DNA of 59,137 nt from Mycobacterium sp. 852002-10029_SCH5224772 (GCF_001667315.1 NZ_LZHT01000039.1:1-59137); one strand, 5' to 3'. Counted from the stretch's first letter, positions 16,188-25,904 are shown. The notes: generated by a model from the letters alone, not told the origin. Numbers and translations are program-made.

Positions 16188-17324
16188 CTAGGCGGTACCC
16201 GGGGCCTCCGGAGCCGGCCGCTCGCCCACGACGTTGGCCGTGCTGACAGGCCCGGCCTCGTCGGAGCTGGACGCGACGGGAGCCGACCACTTGACCCGAA
16301 GCCGGCGTTTGAGGGCCATCGAGGGTTTCTCGATGGCGAACCAGCTGATCGCGGCGAGCGGCAGGGTGGCGGTCACCGAAACGAGAAAGAACAGCACCGG
16401 GTGGAGGCGCGTCGCGAGTCCACTGACGGCCAGCAATTGCTGGGCCGGGAAGGCGTAGATGTAGACGCCGTAGGACAAATCGGTGCGCAGCCTCAATCGC
16501 TCGCTCTTGAGCAAGGAGCCCGACACGATGACGGCGTAGGCCAGCGGAAGCGCACCAACCACCCGGTAATCGGGCAGGAACCCGGACGCGGCCACGATGA
16601 CGAGGCAGACCGCGACCAGCGACCATCGGGCGGGGATGACGTCTCGCCACTGATACATGATGGCTCCGGCCGAGAACATGATGGCCGAGCGCACCGCGAG
16701 CTGCGGAATGGTCCAGACCCCGGGAAATGTCAGAGGCGGCAAGACCAACGCGCCCAGCGTTGCCACCGCCAAAGCCGCGGGGGAGACCCAGCGACGATTG
16801 CCCAGTCCCGCCACGCCGATAGCGGCAACGACGAGGTAGCACAGCAGTTCCCAGATCAACGACCACATCGAGCCGTTCCAGGCGTTTCCGCCCGGTACAT
16901 CGCGCAGTGTTCCGTCGATACTCGGCTGCAGGTACGCGATCGCACTGTTTTTCAGGACGTACTCGAGCGGGGCGATGGACCCCAGCAGCTTGGCGGCCGA
17001 ACCGCCTTGAATCGCCATACTGAGTGGGGCGAAGACGAACGCGGTCACGATCAGGCAGACATAGAAGCCGGGCAGAATGCGCAGGGCGCGGGCGGCGAGG
17101 TAGTCACGCAGGCGCGGGTCGGTGAGCCAACTCCGGGTGATCAGGAAGCCGGAGATCGCGAAGAAGCCGTCCACACCCACCGAGAAGAAGAGCTGCAGAG
17201 TCCCCTTCGGGGGCATGTGTCCCGTGATCGGCCACGAATGGAACAGCATGACCTCGGCCGCCAGCGCCAGCCGAAGCGCGTTGAGCGCGTTTCTTCGCGG
17301 ATCGAATACCTGTCCTAGCTTCAT
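16188..17324 (-). CDS. Acyltransferase-3 family membrane protein, paralogue 2
   Basis: The 378-aa protein is co-linear with the flanking copies: MKLGQVFDPRRNALNALRL, AAEVMLFHSWPI, VGVDGFFAISGFLITRSW, ALRILPGFYVCLIV, NGSMWSLIWELLCYLVVA, GVYIYAFPAQQLLAV, EKPSMALKRRLR. It carries a ~25-residue hydrophilic C-terminal tail (…STANVVGERPAPEAPG…) longer than in copy 1. The tandem arrangement and high similarity show local duplication. A 108-bp gap separates it from paralogue 1. Confidence 0.87.
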   Translation of the reverse strand: MKLGQVFDPRRNALNALRLALAAEVMLFHSWPITGHMPPKGTLQLFFSVGVDGFFAISGFLITRSWLTDPRLRDYLAARALRILPGFYVCLIVTAFVFAPLSMAIQGGSAAKLLGSIAPLEYVLKNSAIAYLQPSIDGTLRDVPGGNAWNGSMWSLIWELLCYLVVAAIGVAGLGNRRWVSPAALAVATLGALVLPPLTFPGVWTIPQLAVRSAIMFSAGAIMYQWRDVIPARWSLVAVCLVIVAASGFLPDYRVVGALPLAYAVIVSGSLLKSERLRLRTDLSYGVYIYAFPAQQLLAVSGLATRLHPVLFFLVSVTATLPLAAISWFAIEKPSMALKRRLRVKWSAPVASSSDEAGPVSTANVVGERPAPEAPGTA

Positions 17325-17444
17325 CTGCCTCCGTCGCCCGTTGCACCGTCGGCGCCATCGTATCGGCCGGCAGCCGGTGGGCGGGGTACAACCGCTGGAG
17401 CCGGTCGAGCCGTCGTTTCAGTCGTTGAGCTGTCGCAACCGACG

Positions 17445-18566
17445 CTATGCGGCGCCCGGGACCTCCGGAGGCAACACCATCGCCGCTTCGCGGGCACCCG
17501 CAGATTTCCGTTTGATGCGCGCCTTCAACGACCTGGCCGGCTTTTCAACGAGGAACCAGCTCGCTGCGGCCAGCGGCACGGTCGCTGCCGCCACGGTGAG
17601 ACAGAACACGAACGGGTTGAGGCTGAGCAGGCCGAGGACGGCCAAAAGCTGCTGGGTCGGGTACGCGTAGATGTACATGCCGTAGGACAGGTCCGTACGC
17701 AACCTCAGGCGCTTGTTGTGCAGCAGGGAGCCGGAGACGACGACGGCATACGCCAGGGGGACGGCGGCGACCACCCGGTAATCCGGCAGCTGGCCGGCCA
17801 GCAGCACGATGACCACGCTCACCGCGACCAGCGACCACCGAGCGGGAATGACATCGCGCCATTGATACAGCAGCGCTCCCGCCGCAAACATGATCGCGGC
17901 GCGGCACGCCAGGAAGATGATGACGGTGCCCACGTTGCCCGTCGGCCGATTGAACACCTCGGGGAAGGTGACGGGCGGCATCATCGACGCTCCGATGGCC
18001 GCCGCCACCAGAATCGCCGGGGAAACCCACCGGCGGTTGGCGAGTCCGGCCACGCCGATAATGGCAACGACCAGGTAGCACATCACTTCCCAGAACAGCG
18101 ACCACAGGGATGCGTTCCAGATGCCCGCGTTGGGAATGTCGTGCGGCGTGCCACCGACGTCGGGCTTGAGCCACATCACCGCGATGTTTTTCAGGACGTA
18201 CTCGAACGGAGCGAACGAGAACAGCAGCCTCGCCGCGGAACCGCCCTGGATCGCCACACTGAGCGGGGCGAACACGAAGGCGGTCACGATCATGCAGACA
18301 TAGAAGCCGGGCAGGATGCGCAGAGCGCGAGCGGCGAGGTACGCGCGCAGCTGGGGGTTGCTGATCCAACTCGCGGTGATGAGGAACCCCGAGATCGCAA
18401 AGAAGCCGTCGACGCCGACGCAGAGCAGCAGCTGCAGAATGGCCCGCACCGAAGGGAGATGACCGCGGATCGGGTAGGTATGCCAAAAGATGACCTCGGC
18501 CGCGAGCGCTAACCGCCATGCGTTCAGCGCATTGCTTCGCGGATCGAAAACCTGCCCAAGTTTCAT
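17445..18566 (-). CDS. Acyltransferase-3 family membrane protein, paralogue 3
   Basis: The start MKLGQVFDPRSNALNAWRL at 18566 is preferred over an in-frame ATG two codons upstream, because it matches the paralogues and sits 6 nt after GGCGGGAA. The 373-aa protein has the same plan (AAEVIFWHTYPI, VGVDGFFAISGFLITASW, ALRILPGFYVCMIV, NASLWSLFWEVMCYLVVA). It also has an extra hydrophobic insertion, FNRPTGNVGTVIIFLACR, that copies 1 and 2 lack. It is the first of three leftward copies and may be the founder. Confidence 0.87.
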   Translation of the reverse strand: MKLGQVFDPRSNALNAWRLALAAEVIFWHTYPIRGHLPSVRAILQLLLCVGVDGFFAISGFLITASWISNPQLRAYLAARALRILPGFYVCMIVTAFVFAPLSVAIQGGSAARLLFSFAPFEYVLKNIAVMWLKPDVGGTPHDIPNAGIWNASLWSLFWEVMCYLVVAIIGVAGLANRRWVSPAILVAAAIGASMMPPVTFPEVFNRPTGNVGTVIIFLACRAAIMFAAGALLYQWRDVIPARWSLVAVSVVIVLLAGQLPDYRVVAAVPLAYAVVVSGSLLHNKRLRLRTDLSYGMYIYAYPTQQLLAVLGLLSLNPFVFCLTVAAATVPLAAASWFLVEKPARSLKARIKRKSAGAREAAMVLPPEVPGAA

Positions 18567-18799
18567 CGGCATTTCCCGCCGTTTGAACAGGGCATCGTGG
18601 TCATCATCGGCGCCATCCTAACGCCACGCAACGCCGAAAAGGGCCGGTTTACGGTAGTGGGCCAATTCGATTGCGGCAATGCGTATTGATAGATATATGT
18701 CTAATAAGCGGGTCGCCGCGCGAAGGCAATTCCGCGCTCGGTGAGCGCCAAGAACGTTGCGGGGTAACGCACATCGCGGGAATGGACCGATTCACCGCG

Positions 18800-19417
18800 T
18801 CAATTCGTGGGCTTTGCCCGCAGATCATCGAGGAACGCCGTCGTCTCCGCCCAGGTGGGAAGCAGGCCGGAGGCGCGCACTTCGTCGAAGCTGGGGGCGG
18901 CGGCATCGCGCTCGGACAGGGTGGGCGGTGCGCCGTCGACCAGTGGCCAATCGATTCCCAGCGCCGGATCGGTTGCGCAAATGGAGTGTTCGCGTTGCGG
19001 GTTGTATTCCGCCGAGCACAAATACATCACCGTCGAATTGTCTTGCAATGCCAGGAATCCATGCCCGAGGCCTTCGGAGAGATAAATCGTCCTATGTTCG
19101 GAGTCGTCGAGCAGCACCGAGTCCCACTGCCCGAATGTCGGCGAGCCCACCCGGATGTCGACGACGACGTCGAACACCGAACCGCGCACGCAGGTCACGT
19201 ACTTGGCCTGGCTCGGCGGTACCTGGGCGAAGTGCAGCCCGCGCAGCACCCCCGCCGATGAGACCGAGCAATTGGCTTGCCGGACGTCCAACCGGTGACC
19301 GGCGAAGGAGCTGAATCCCTTGTCGGTGAGCCATTCGAAGAAATGGCCGCGCGAATCGCCGTGGACGGCAGGGGTGATCTCCCAGGCGCCGGGAATTTTC
19401 AGTTCGCGGGCTTTCAC
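18800..19417 (-). CDS. rmlC: dTDP-4-dehydrorhamnose 3,5-epimerase RmlC
   Basis: The 205-aa cupin enzyme inverts C3 and C5 of dTDP-4-keto-6-deoxyglucose on the way to dTDP-L-rhamnose, which forms the linker between peptidoglycan and arabinogalactan. Conserved features include HGDSRGHFFEWLTDKGF, the RGLHFAQVPPSQAKYV active-site strand (catalytic His), FDVVVDIRVGSPTFGQW, and YLSEGLGHGFLALQDNSTVMYLCS. Length matches Rv3465. It follows rmlB after a 1-bp gap. Confidence 0.96.
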   Translation of the reverse strand: MKARELKIPGAWEITPAVHGDSRGHFFEWLTDKGFSSFAGHRLDVRQANCSVSSAGVLRGLHFAQVPPSQAKYVTCVRGSVFDVVVDIRVGSPTFGQWDSVLLDDSEHRTIYLSEGLGHGFLALQDNSTVMYLCSAEYNPQREHSICATDPALGIDWPLVDGAPPTLSERDAAAPSFDEVRASGLLPTWAETTAFLDDLRAKPTN

Positions 19418-19418
19418 G

Positions 19419-20441
<1,023 letters not shown>

Positions 20442-21308
20442 TCAGTTTGTGGCAGTTAGCCCCAGAGCCCCGGCCAATTCGGTTAGCGCAGGTAGCAGCG
20501 ATTCATCGGCATTACCGCCCAGCACCTGCACGGCCACGTGGTCGGCTCCGGAGTCCAGATGCTCGCGCAACCGCCCAGCGATGGCTTCCGGGGTGCCGTG
20601 GGCGACCACCGCGTCGATCAGCCGGTCGCTGCCGGGCGTGCGCACGTCGGCTTCGGTGAATCCCAGCCGCAGCCAATTGTTCACGTAGTTGCTCAGGCCC
20701 AGGTAATGCTGGACGGTCTGGCGGCCGATCTCGCGGGCCTTCTCGGTGTCGGTGCTGAGCACCACCTTGTGCTCGGGCGCCAAATACACTGCCCCGCCGA
20801 GCAACTCGCGCGCCTTGGCCGTGTGTTCCGGGGTGGTCAGATAGGGGTGTGCGCCGGCGCTGCGCTGCGCTGCGAGCCGCAGCACCCGCGGCCCGAGTGC
20901 GGCGACCACCCGGCGACTGGTCGGCACCAGGGCCGCATCGAGTTGGTCGAGGTAGGCGACCAGGGCGTCGTACGGCTTGACGTACTCCTGGGTGTGCTCG
21001 GGGTGGCCGACCCCGATACCGAGCAAAAACCTTCCCGGGTGGCCGGTTTCGATGCGCTTGAAGGAATCGGCGACGGCCGGGGCGGGCGCCGACCAGATGT
21101 TGACGATTCCGGTGGCCAGTTGCAGCGACGCCGTGCGCGCCAGGGCCGGCTCGACCCAGGACAGGTCGGCGTCCGGCGAGCCGCCGATCCAGGCGGCGCC
21201 GTAGCCCAGCGATTCGATTCCCGCGGCTAGCTCGGGGGTGATGGATCGCGTCGGCAGCCACACGCCGAACCGGCCCAGGTCGGGCTTGAGCGAAACACCC
21301 TCGGTCAT
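20442..21308 (-). CDS. LLM-class F420-dependent oxidoreductase, tandem copy 1
   Basis: The 288-aa protein belongs to the luciferase-like monooxygenase class used by mycobacteria with F420 or flavin. It has the TIM-barrel start GRFGVWLPTRSITPELAAGIESLGYGA, LQLATGIVNIWSAPAPAVADSF, GRFLLGIGVGHPEH and RVVAALGPRVLRLAAQRSAGAHPYL. Its relatives are annotated as TIGR03620-type F420 oxidoreductases. The start MTEGVSLKPDLGRFG lines up with the neighbour's. It probably corresponds with its twin to Rv3463. Confidence 0.85.
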   Translation of the reverse strand: MTEGVSLKPDLGRFGVWLPTRSITPELAAGIESLGYGAAWIGGSPDADLSWVEPALARTASLQLATGIVNIWSAPAPAVADSFKRIETGHPGRFLLGIGVGHPEHTQEYVKPYDALVAYLDQLDAALVPTSRRVVAALGPRVLRLAAQRSAGAHPYLTTPEHTAKARELLGGAVYLAPEHKVVLSTDTEKAREIGRQTVQHYLGLSNYVNNWLRLGFTEADVRTPGSDRLIDAVVAHGTPEAIAGRLREHLDSGADHVAVQVLGGNADESLLPALTELAGALGLTATN

Positions 21309-21328
21309 CTAGCTCCCCCTGCGAGTCG

Positions 21329-22177
21329 TCAGGACGGATTCAATCCCAGTGGCCCCGCCAGTTCGGCCAGCGCTGAGACCAGGTTTTCATCCTTCGTCAA
21401 CACCTGTACGGGGACGTGGTCGGCTCCGGCGTCGAGATGCTCTTTGAGCCGAGCCGCGATCTGGTCCACGGTGCCATACGCCACGACAGCGTCCACCAGC
21501 CGGTCGCTGCCCGGCCGGGTGACCTCGTCGTCACCGAAACCCAGCCGCTTCCAGTTGTTTCGGTAGTTGGCGAGATTGAAATACACGTCGAGCGCCTTGC
21601 GGCCGACCGCCCGGGCCTTCTCCACGTCAGTGGTCAGGATCGCCTTGTGCTCGGGCGCCAGGAACGCCGACGGGCCGATGATCTCGCGGGCCCGCGCGGT
21701 GTGTTCCGGCGTGGTCAGGTAGGGGTGTGCCCCCGCGGAGCGCTCGGCGGACAGCCGCAGGACGCGCGGGCCGAGGGCGGCGACCACCCGGCGGTGGGCG
21801 GGCACCCCGTAGTCGTCGAGCTGCTTGAGATAGTCCGCCAGGGCGTCGTAGGGCTTGCGGTATTCGGTGTGGGCCTCGGGATGGCCGACGCCGATGCCGA
21901 GGAGGAAGCGGCCCGGGTAGGCCTTGTCGATGCGGTGGAAGGATTCGGCCACCGGCTTGGCGGCCGCGGTCCAGATGTTGACGATGCCGGTGCCGACCTG
22001 CAGCGTCGTCGTCGCTTCCAGGAGGGGTTCGACCCAGGCCAGCTCGGCGGCCGGCGAACCGCCGACCCAGACGGCCCCGTAGCCCAGCGCCTCGATGTCC
22101 TTGGCCTGCTGCGGGGTGACGCCGCGTCCGAACGATCCGAACCGGCGGAGATCGGGCTTGCTTGCTGCATCGGTCAT
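21329..22177 (-). CDS. LLM-class F420-dependent oxidoreductase, tandem copy 2
   Basis: The 282-aa paralogue reads MTDAASKPDLRRFGSFGRGV… from the ATG at 22177; another in-frame ATG is at 22183. The same barrel motifs recur: LQVGTGIVNIWTAAAKPVAESF, GRFLLGIGVGHPEAH and RVVAALGPRVLRLSAERSAGAHPYLTTPEH. Identity to copy 1 is clearly above half by eye, so this is a tandem duplication. It lies 28 bp after the histidine kinase gene and 20 bp before copy 1, so read-through from the two-component genes into rmlBC is possible. Confidence 0.85.
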   Translation of the reverse strand: MTDAASKPDLRRFGSFGRGVTPQQAKDIEALGYGAVWVGGSPAAELAWVEPLLEATTTLQVGTGIVNIWTAAAKPVAESFHRIDKAYPGRFLLGIGVGHPEAHTEYRKPYDALADYLKQLDDYGVPAHRRVVAALGPRVLRLSAERSAGAHPYLTTPEHTARAREIIGPSAFLAPEHKAILTTDVEKARAVGRKALDVYFNLANYRNNWKRLGFGDDEVTRPGSDRLVDAVVAYGTVDQIAARLKEHLDAGADHVPVQVLTKDENLVSALAELAGPLGLNPS

Positions 22178-22205
22178 GGTCATCCAAACCGGGCGCGGTG
22201 CGGCC

Positions 22206-23738
22206 CTATTCCGGGGTGGCGACGTTTTCGTCCGTCTCGCCCACGTCGGCGTCGAGGTCGGCGACGGCGGCGGGCGGCTCGAGCGGCAGCAGCACGATGA
22301 ATCGGGTGTCGCCGGGCGCCGATTCGACCCGCAGGTCGCCGCGATGTTTCTTGACGACGATGTTGAACGCCAGGTCCAGCCCCAGGCCGGTGCCTTCGCC
22401 GAACGGCTTGGTGGTGAAGAACGGCTCGAAGATGTGCTCACGCACGTCCTCGGGTATTCCCGGCCCGGTGTCGCAGATTTCGACGCGCGCCATGTTCTCG
22501 CCCTCCCGGCAGGTGAGGATGGTCAGCGTCCCCCCGGTATCGCGCATCGCGGCGATCGCGTTGTCGATGATATTGGTCCACACCTGGTTGAGATCGCCTG
22601 GATAGCAAGGGATTTCGGGAAGCGACTGGTCGAACTCCTTGACCACGGTGACGCCGTGCGAATTTTTGCCCCCATCCTTGGTCAACCGGTCGGCGAACAT
22701 CACCAGCGTGCTGCGCAGCAGCTCGTGCACATTGGTCACCTGGAACGGGGCGCGGTCCAGCTGCGAATACTGTTTGGCGTCGGCGACCAGCGCCGAAATC
22801 CGTTTGCTCGCTTCAAGAATCTGGTTCATCAGCAGCTCGCTCTCGATGGTGTAGTTGATCCATCGGATCGCCTGCTCCACCGACGTCGACGCGAGTTCGT
22901 CGCTGACCGCGGAAATCCGCTCCAGCCAATCGGTGTCGATGCCGCCCTCCACGAACGTCGGCGCGATGTCCCACCCGCCCTCGATGCCGTGGTCGTCCAG
23001 CCAGTCCCCGACGGCGTCCTCGCGGTCGGCGGTCTCGAGGGCGCTCAGGTGCGCTGACGCGGATTTGGCGACCTGTTCGGCCACCCTCTCCTGCAGCCGC
23101 ACCAACGCGCTGAGCGCCTCGGCGGAGATGGTCCCGTCGGCGAGCATCGCCAGCTTGTGCCGCATGGCGGCCACCCGCTCGCGCAGATCCGACGCGGCCC
23201 GCGAGATCGCCGCCGCCGGGTTGTTGAGCTGATGGGTGAGCCCGGCCGAGAGCCGGCCCAGCGCCAGCAGCTTCTCCCGGTTGTCGATGATCCGGCGAGT
23301 CCGGTCGGTGCCGACGGCGATGCCGTCGAGCAGGTGCACGGCCATCGGGAACTGGTCGCGCATGAAATGCGCGAAGACGGGCGCGTCCATGACGAAGAAG
23401 CGCGACGGCTTGGTCACGTGGACCGAGGCGTCGTAGTTCTTCTGCTTCCCGCCGGTGAACGCCCGCCAGGCGCCGCAATACACGCCGCGCTGCGAGGTCC
23501 GGTTGGTTTCGATGTCCTGGCCGCCGGAGAGCTTGGACATCATCAGCTCGCCCTCGATCAGCACGTAGAAGCAGGTCGCCGGTTCACCTTCGACGCAGAT
23601 CGGTCCGGGTTCGTAGTTCTCGATGTGCCCGTTGGCGCACAGCACCGCGAGCTGCTCGTCGGTCAACGCCTCGAACAGGAACAGGCTGCGCAGCTCGTCG
23701 GGCTCGCAGGGCATGGTCCTCGGTTCGGCGCCGGTCAT
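22206..23738 (-). CDS. Sensor histidine kinase with N-terminal cyclic-nucleotide-binding-like domain
   Basis: The 510-aa soluble kinase has no membrane segments. Residues ~17-140 form a CRP/cNMP-binding-like beta roll (LFLFEALTDEQLAVL, FYVLIEGELMMSKL). The dimerisation helix carries the phospho-acceptor His169 in GRLSAGLTHQLNNPAAAISRA. The catalytic domain has an N-box LNQVWTNIIDNAIAAM, G1 DTGPGIPEDVREHIFEPFF and G2 GEGTGLGLDLA. Input is presumably a small ligand or redox cue through the beta roll. It starts 8 bp after the response-regulator/flavoprotein gene, its obvious partner. Start ATG at 23738. Confidence 0.92.
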   Translation of the reverse strand: MTGAEPRTMPCEPDELRSLFLFEALTDEQLAVLCANGHIENYEPGPICVEGEPATCFYVLIEGELMMSKLSGGQDIETNRTSQRGVYCGAWRAFTGGKQKNYDASVHVTKPSRFFVMDAPVFAHFMRDQFPMAVHLLDGIAVGTDRTRRIIDNREKLLALGRLSAGLTHQLNNPAAAISRAASDLRERVAAMRHKLAMLADGTISAEALSALVRLQERVAEQVAKSASAHLSALETADREDAVGDWLDDHGIEGGWDIAPTFVEGGIDTDWLERISAVSDELASTSVEQAIRWINYTIESELLMNQILEASKRISALVADAKQYSQLDRAPFQVTNVHELLRSTLVMFADRLTKDGGKNSHGVTVVKEFDQSLPEIPCYPGDLNQVWTNIIDNAIAAMRDTGGTLTILTCREGENMARVEICDTGPGIPEDVREHIFEPFFTTKPFGEGTGLGLDLAFNIVVKKHRGDLRVESAPGDTRFIVLLPLEPPAAVADLDADVGETDENVATPE

Positions 23739-23746
23739 GGCCCCTC

Positions 23747-25429
23747 CTAGCTCTCGGCCAGGTAGCGGTGGACCAGCATCACGGCCATCGACCCCTCGCC
23801 GACGGCGGCCGCGACCCGCTTGGCCGACGTCGAACGGACGTCGCCGGTGGCGAACACCCCCGGCACGCTGGTTTCCAGGTGATGCGGCGGACGGTCCAAC
23901 GTCCAGCCGCACACGTTGCGCAGGTCCGGGCCGGTCAGGATGAAGCCGTGGTCGTCGCGGGCCAGCACCCCGTCGAGCCAGTCGGTGCGCGGCGCGGCGC
24001 CGATGAAGATGAACATGCGGCCGCAGGTGACGTCCTCGATTTTGCCGGTCCGGTTGTTGACCAGGCTCAGCTGCTCCAGGTGGCCTTCGCCGGCGGCGCG
24101 CTGCACCTCGGTGCAGGTCAGCACGTTGATCTTGGGATTCGCCTCGATCTGCTGGATGAGGTAGTAGGACATCGACGCCTGCAGCGACGGGGCGCGCACC
24201 ACGATGTTGACCGACTTGGCCGTCCGCGACAGGTACATGGCGGCCTGGCCGGCGGAGTTGGCCCCGCCGATCACGTAGACCTCTTCGCCTTCGCAGTCCG
24301 CTGCGACCGAGACGGCCGCCCCGTAGTAGATGCCGCAGCCGGTGAGCTCCGAGCATCCCTCGGCGTTCAGTTGGCGATAGGCGACGCCGGTGGCCAGGAT
24401 GACCGCGTGCGCGTCGATGGAGCCGCCGTCGGCGAACCGCACGGCGCGCTTGGATCCGTTCACCTCGAGGGCGGTGGCCTTGCGGGCGGTGATCAGCTCG
24501 GCGCCGAACTTCTCGGCCTGCCGGCGGGCCCGGTCGGCCAACTGGCCCCCGGACACCCCGTCCGGGAAGCCCAGATAGTTCTCGATGCGCGAGCTCTGCC
24601 CGGCCTGACCGCCCGTCGCGGTGTGCTCGATGAGCACCGTGCGCAAGCCCTCGGAGGCGCCGTACACGGCGGCGGCCAGACCCGCGGGTCCGCCGCCGAC
24701 CACGATCAGGTCGTAGAACTCCTGGGAGGGCGTGGTGGTCAGGCCCAGGGTTTCGGCCAGCTGTGCGTCGGTGGGTTCGACGAGGGTGTCGCCGCGCTGG
24801 GTCACGATCACCGGCAGCCGCAGGCCGTCCGCGCCGGCGGCGCCCAGCAGCCGCTCGCCGGCGGGCTCGTCGGCCATGAACCAGGTGTAGTAGAGGCCGT
24901 TGCGGGCCAGGAAGTCGCGCACCTGCCAGGACCGCGCCGACCAGCGGTGACCGATCACCTTGGTGTGCGGGATGGGATGCTCGGGCGCCGCCCGCCAGGC
25001 ATCCAGCAGCCCGTCGATGACGGGGTAGAACTTCTCCTCCGGCGGGTCCCACGGTTTGAGCAGGTAGTGGTCCAGGTCGACGACGTTGATCGCGTCGATG
25101 GCGGCGTGGGTGTCGGCGTAGGCGGTGAGCAGCACGCGACGCGCCGCCGGATACAGGTCCATCGCCTGCTCGAGGAATTCGATGCCGCTCATCTGCGGCA
25201 TCCGGTAGTCGGCGATGAGCAGCGCGACCGTCTCGCCGCGCAGTTTGAGCTCCTTGAGCGTGCCCAGCGCGTCGGGCCCCGACTCCGCGCGCACGATCCG
25301 GTGGTCCTCGCCGTAGTGGCGACGCAGGTCGCGCGCGACGGCCCGGGAAACCGAGGGATCGTCGTCGACGGTGAGCATGACGGGCTTGCGCTGTGGTGCG
25401 GTGTCGGCGGGGCGTGCGGGTGTATTCAC
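23747..25429 (-). CDS. Response regulator fused to thioredoxin-reductase-like FAD oxidoreductase
   Basis: The 560-aa protein starts at GTG 25429; an ATG at 25378, just before the receiver domain, is the alternative. Residues 18-135 are a CheY-like receiver (VDDDPS, Asp74 in IADYRMP, Thr102 in LLTAYAD, Lys125 in LLKPWDPP). Residues ~155-230 look like a cysteine-less glutaredoxin/thioredoxin-like domain (VIGHRWSARSWQVRDFLARN, LPVIV). From ~238 follows a TrxB-like flavoprotein: GGGPAGLAAAVYG, GGANSAGQAAMYLS, and VPGVFATGDVRST. The redox-active CxxC is absent: the region reads GCGIYYGAAVSVAADC. Output is thus enzymatic, not DNA binding. No Shine-Dalgarno is visible; it could be leaderless. Confidence 0.9.
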   Translation of the reverse strand: MNTPARPADTAPQRKPVMLTVDDDPSVSRAVARDLRRHYGEDHRIVRAESGPDALGTLKELKLRGETVALLIADYRMPQMSGIEFLEQAMDLYPAARRVLLTAYADTHAAIDAINVVDLDHYLLKPWDPPEEKFYPVIDGLLDAWRAAPEHPIPHTKVIGHRWSARSWQVRDFLARNGLYYTWFMADEPAGERLLGAAGADGLRLPVIVTQRGDTLVEPTDAQLAETLGLTTTPSQEFYDLIVVGGGPAGLAAAVYGASEGLRTVLIEHTATGGQAGQSSRIENYLGFPDGVSGGQLADRARRQAEKFGAELITARKATALEVNGSKRAVRFADGGSIDAHAVILATGVAYRQLNAEGCSELTGCGIYYGAAVSVAADCEGEEVYVIGGANSAGQAAMYLSRTAKSVNIVVRAPSLQASMSYYLIQQIEANPKINVLTCTEVQRAAGEGHLEQLSLVNNRTGKIEDVTCGRMFIFIGAAPRTDWLDGVLARDDHGFILTGPDLRNVCGWTLDRPPHHLETSVPGVFATGDVRSTSAKRVAAAVGEGSMAVMLVHRYLAES

Positions 25430-25503
25430 TGGCGTTAAGTATGCGCTCGTCAGCGGGCATATGGGAGGTCGAGCGGGCGGCCCGCATTGCGCCGACGGCG
25501 ATT

Positions 25504-25531
25504 TTGGTGCAGGCCGATGACCAGGTATCGT
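25504..25531 (+). promoter_or_regulatory. Predicted promoter for infA operon
   Basis: TTGGTG (25504-25509), a 16-bp spacer and TATCGT (25526-25531) form a plausible sigma-A promoter in the 253-bp region between the divergent flavoprotein gene and infA. It would give a leader of about 145 nt. An alternative nearer infA cannot be excluded. Confidence 0.35.
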
Positions 25532-25682
25532 GGAACGACGGTGCGGCATCCGCGCCGACTTTTTGTGTGTCCTGTCCTAGGAATTTCCTGTCACCGGCTC
25601 ACGTTTCAAGTCGGTGTGCCATGTTGCGCCGCTCTGGGCGCAGACGAGAACGAGACTAAACGACGAGGATTCTTAACTAGTT

Positions 25683-25904
25683 ATGGCCAAAAAAGACGGC
25701 GCCATCGAGGTCGAAGGCCGCGTGGTCGAGCCGCTGCCCAATGCGATGTTCCGCATTGAGCTGGAGAACGGTCACAAGGTGCTTGCCCACATCAGCGGCA
25801 AGATGCGGCAGCACTACATCCGCATCCTGCCCGAGGACCGGGTGGTGGTGGAGTTGTCTCCCTACGACCTGTCCCGCGGCCGCATCGTGTACCGGTACAA
25901 GTAA
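25683..25904 (+). CDS. infA: Translation initiation factor IF-1
   Basis: The 73-aa protein is a near-canonical IF-1 OB fold: [67 protein letters not shown]. It binds the ribosomal A site during initiation. GAGGA lies 13 nt upstream of the ATG, a rather long spacing. It leads the rpmJ-rpsM-rpsK-rpsD block and corresponds to Rv3462c. Confidence 0.98.

Noticed and set aside
14632..18799. Insertion sequence or transposase at the synteny junction
   Set aside because: No transposase-like frame or terminal inverted repeats found; only a flavoprotein remnant and acyltransferases.
23768..25438. 556-codon + strand frame opposite the response regulator-flavoprotein
   Set aside because: Antisense shadow; the minus strand has continuous receiver and FAD-binding motifs.
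22206..25487. A single 1093-codon leftward frame spanning the kinase and the flavoprotein gene
   Set aside because: Only the part from the ATG at 23738 encodes the kinase; upstream it is an out-of-phase reading of the flavoprotein gene, so this is not a fusion protein.
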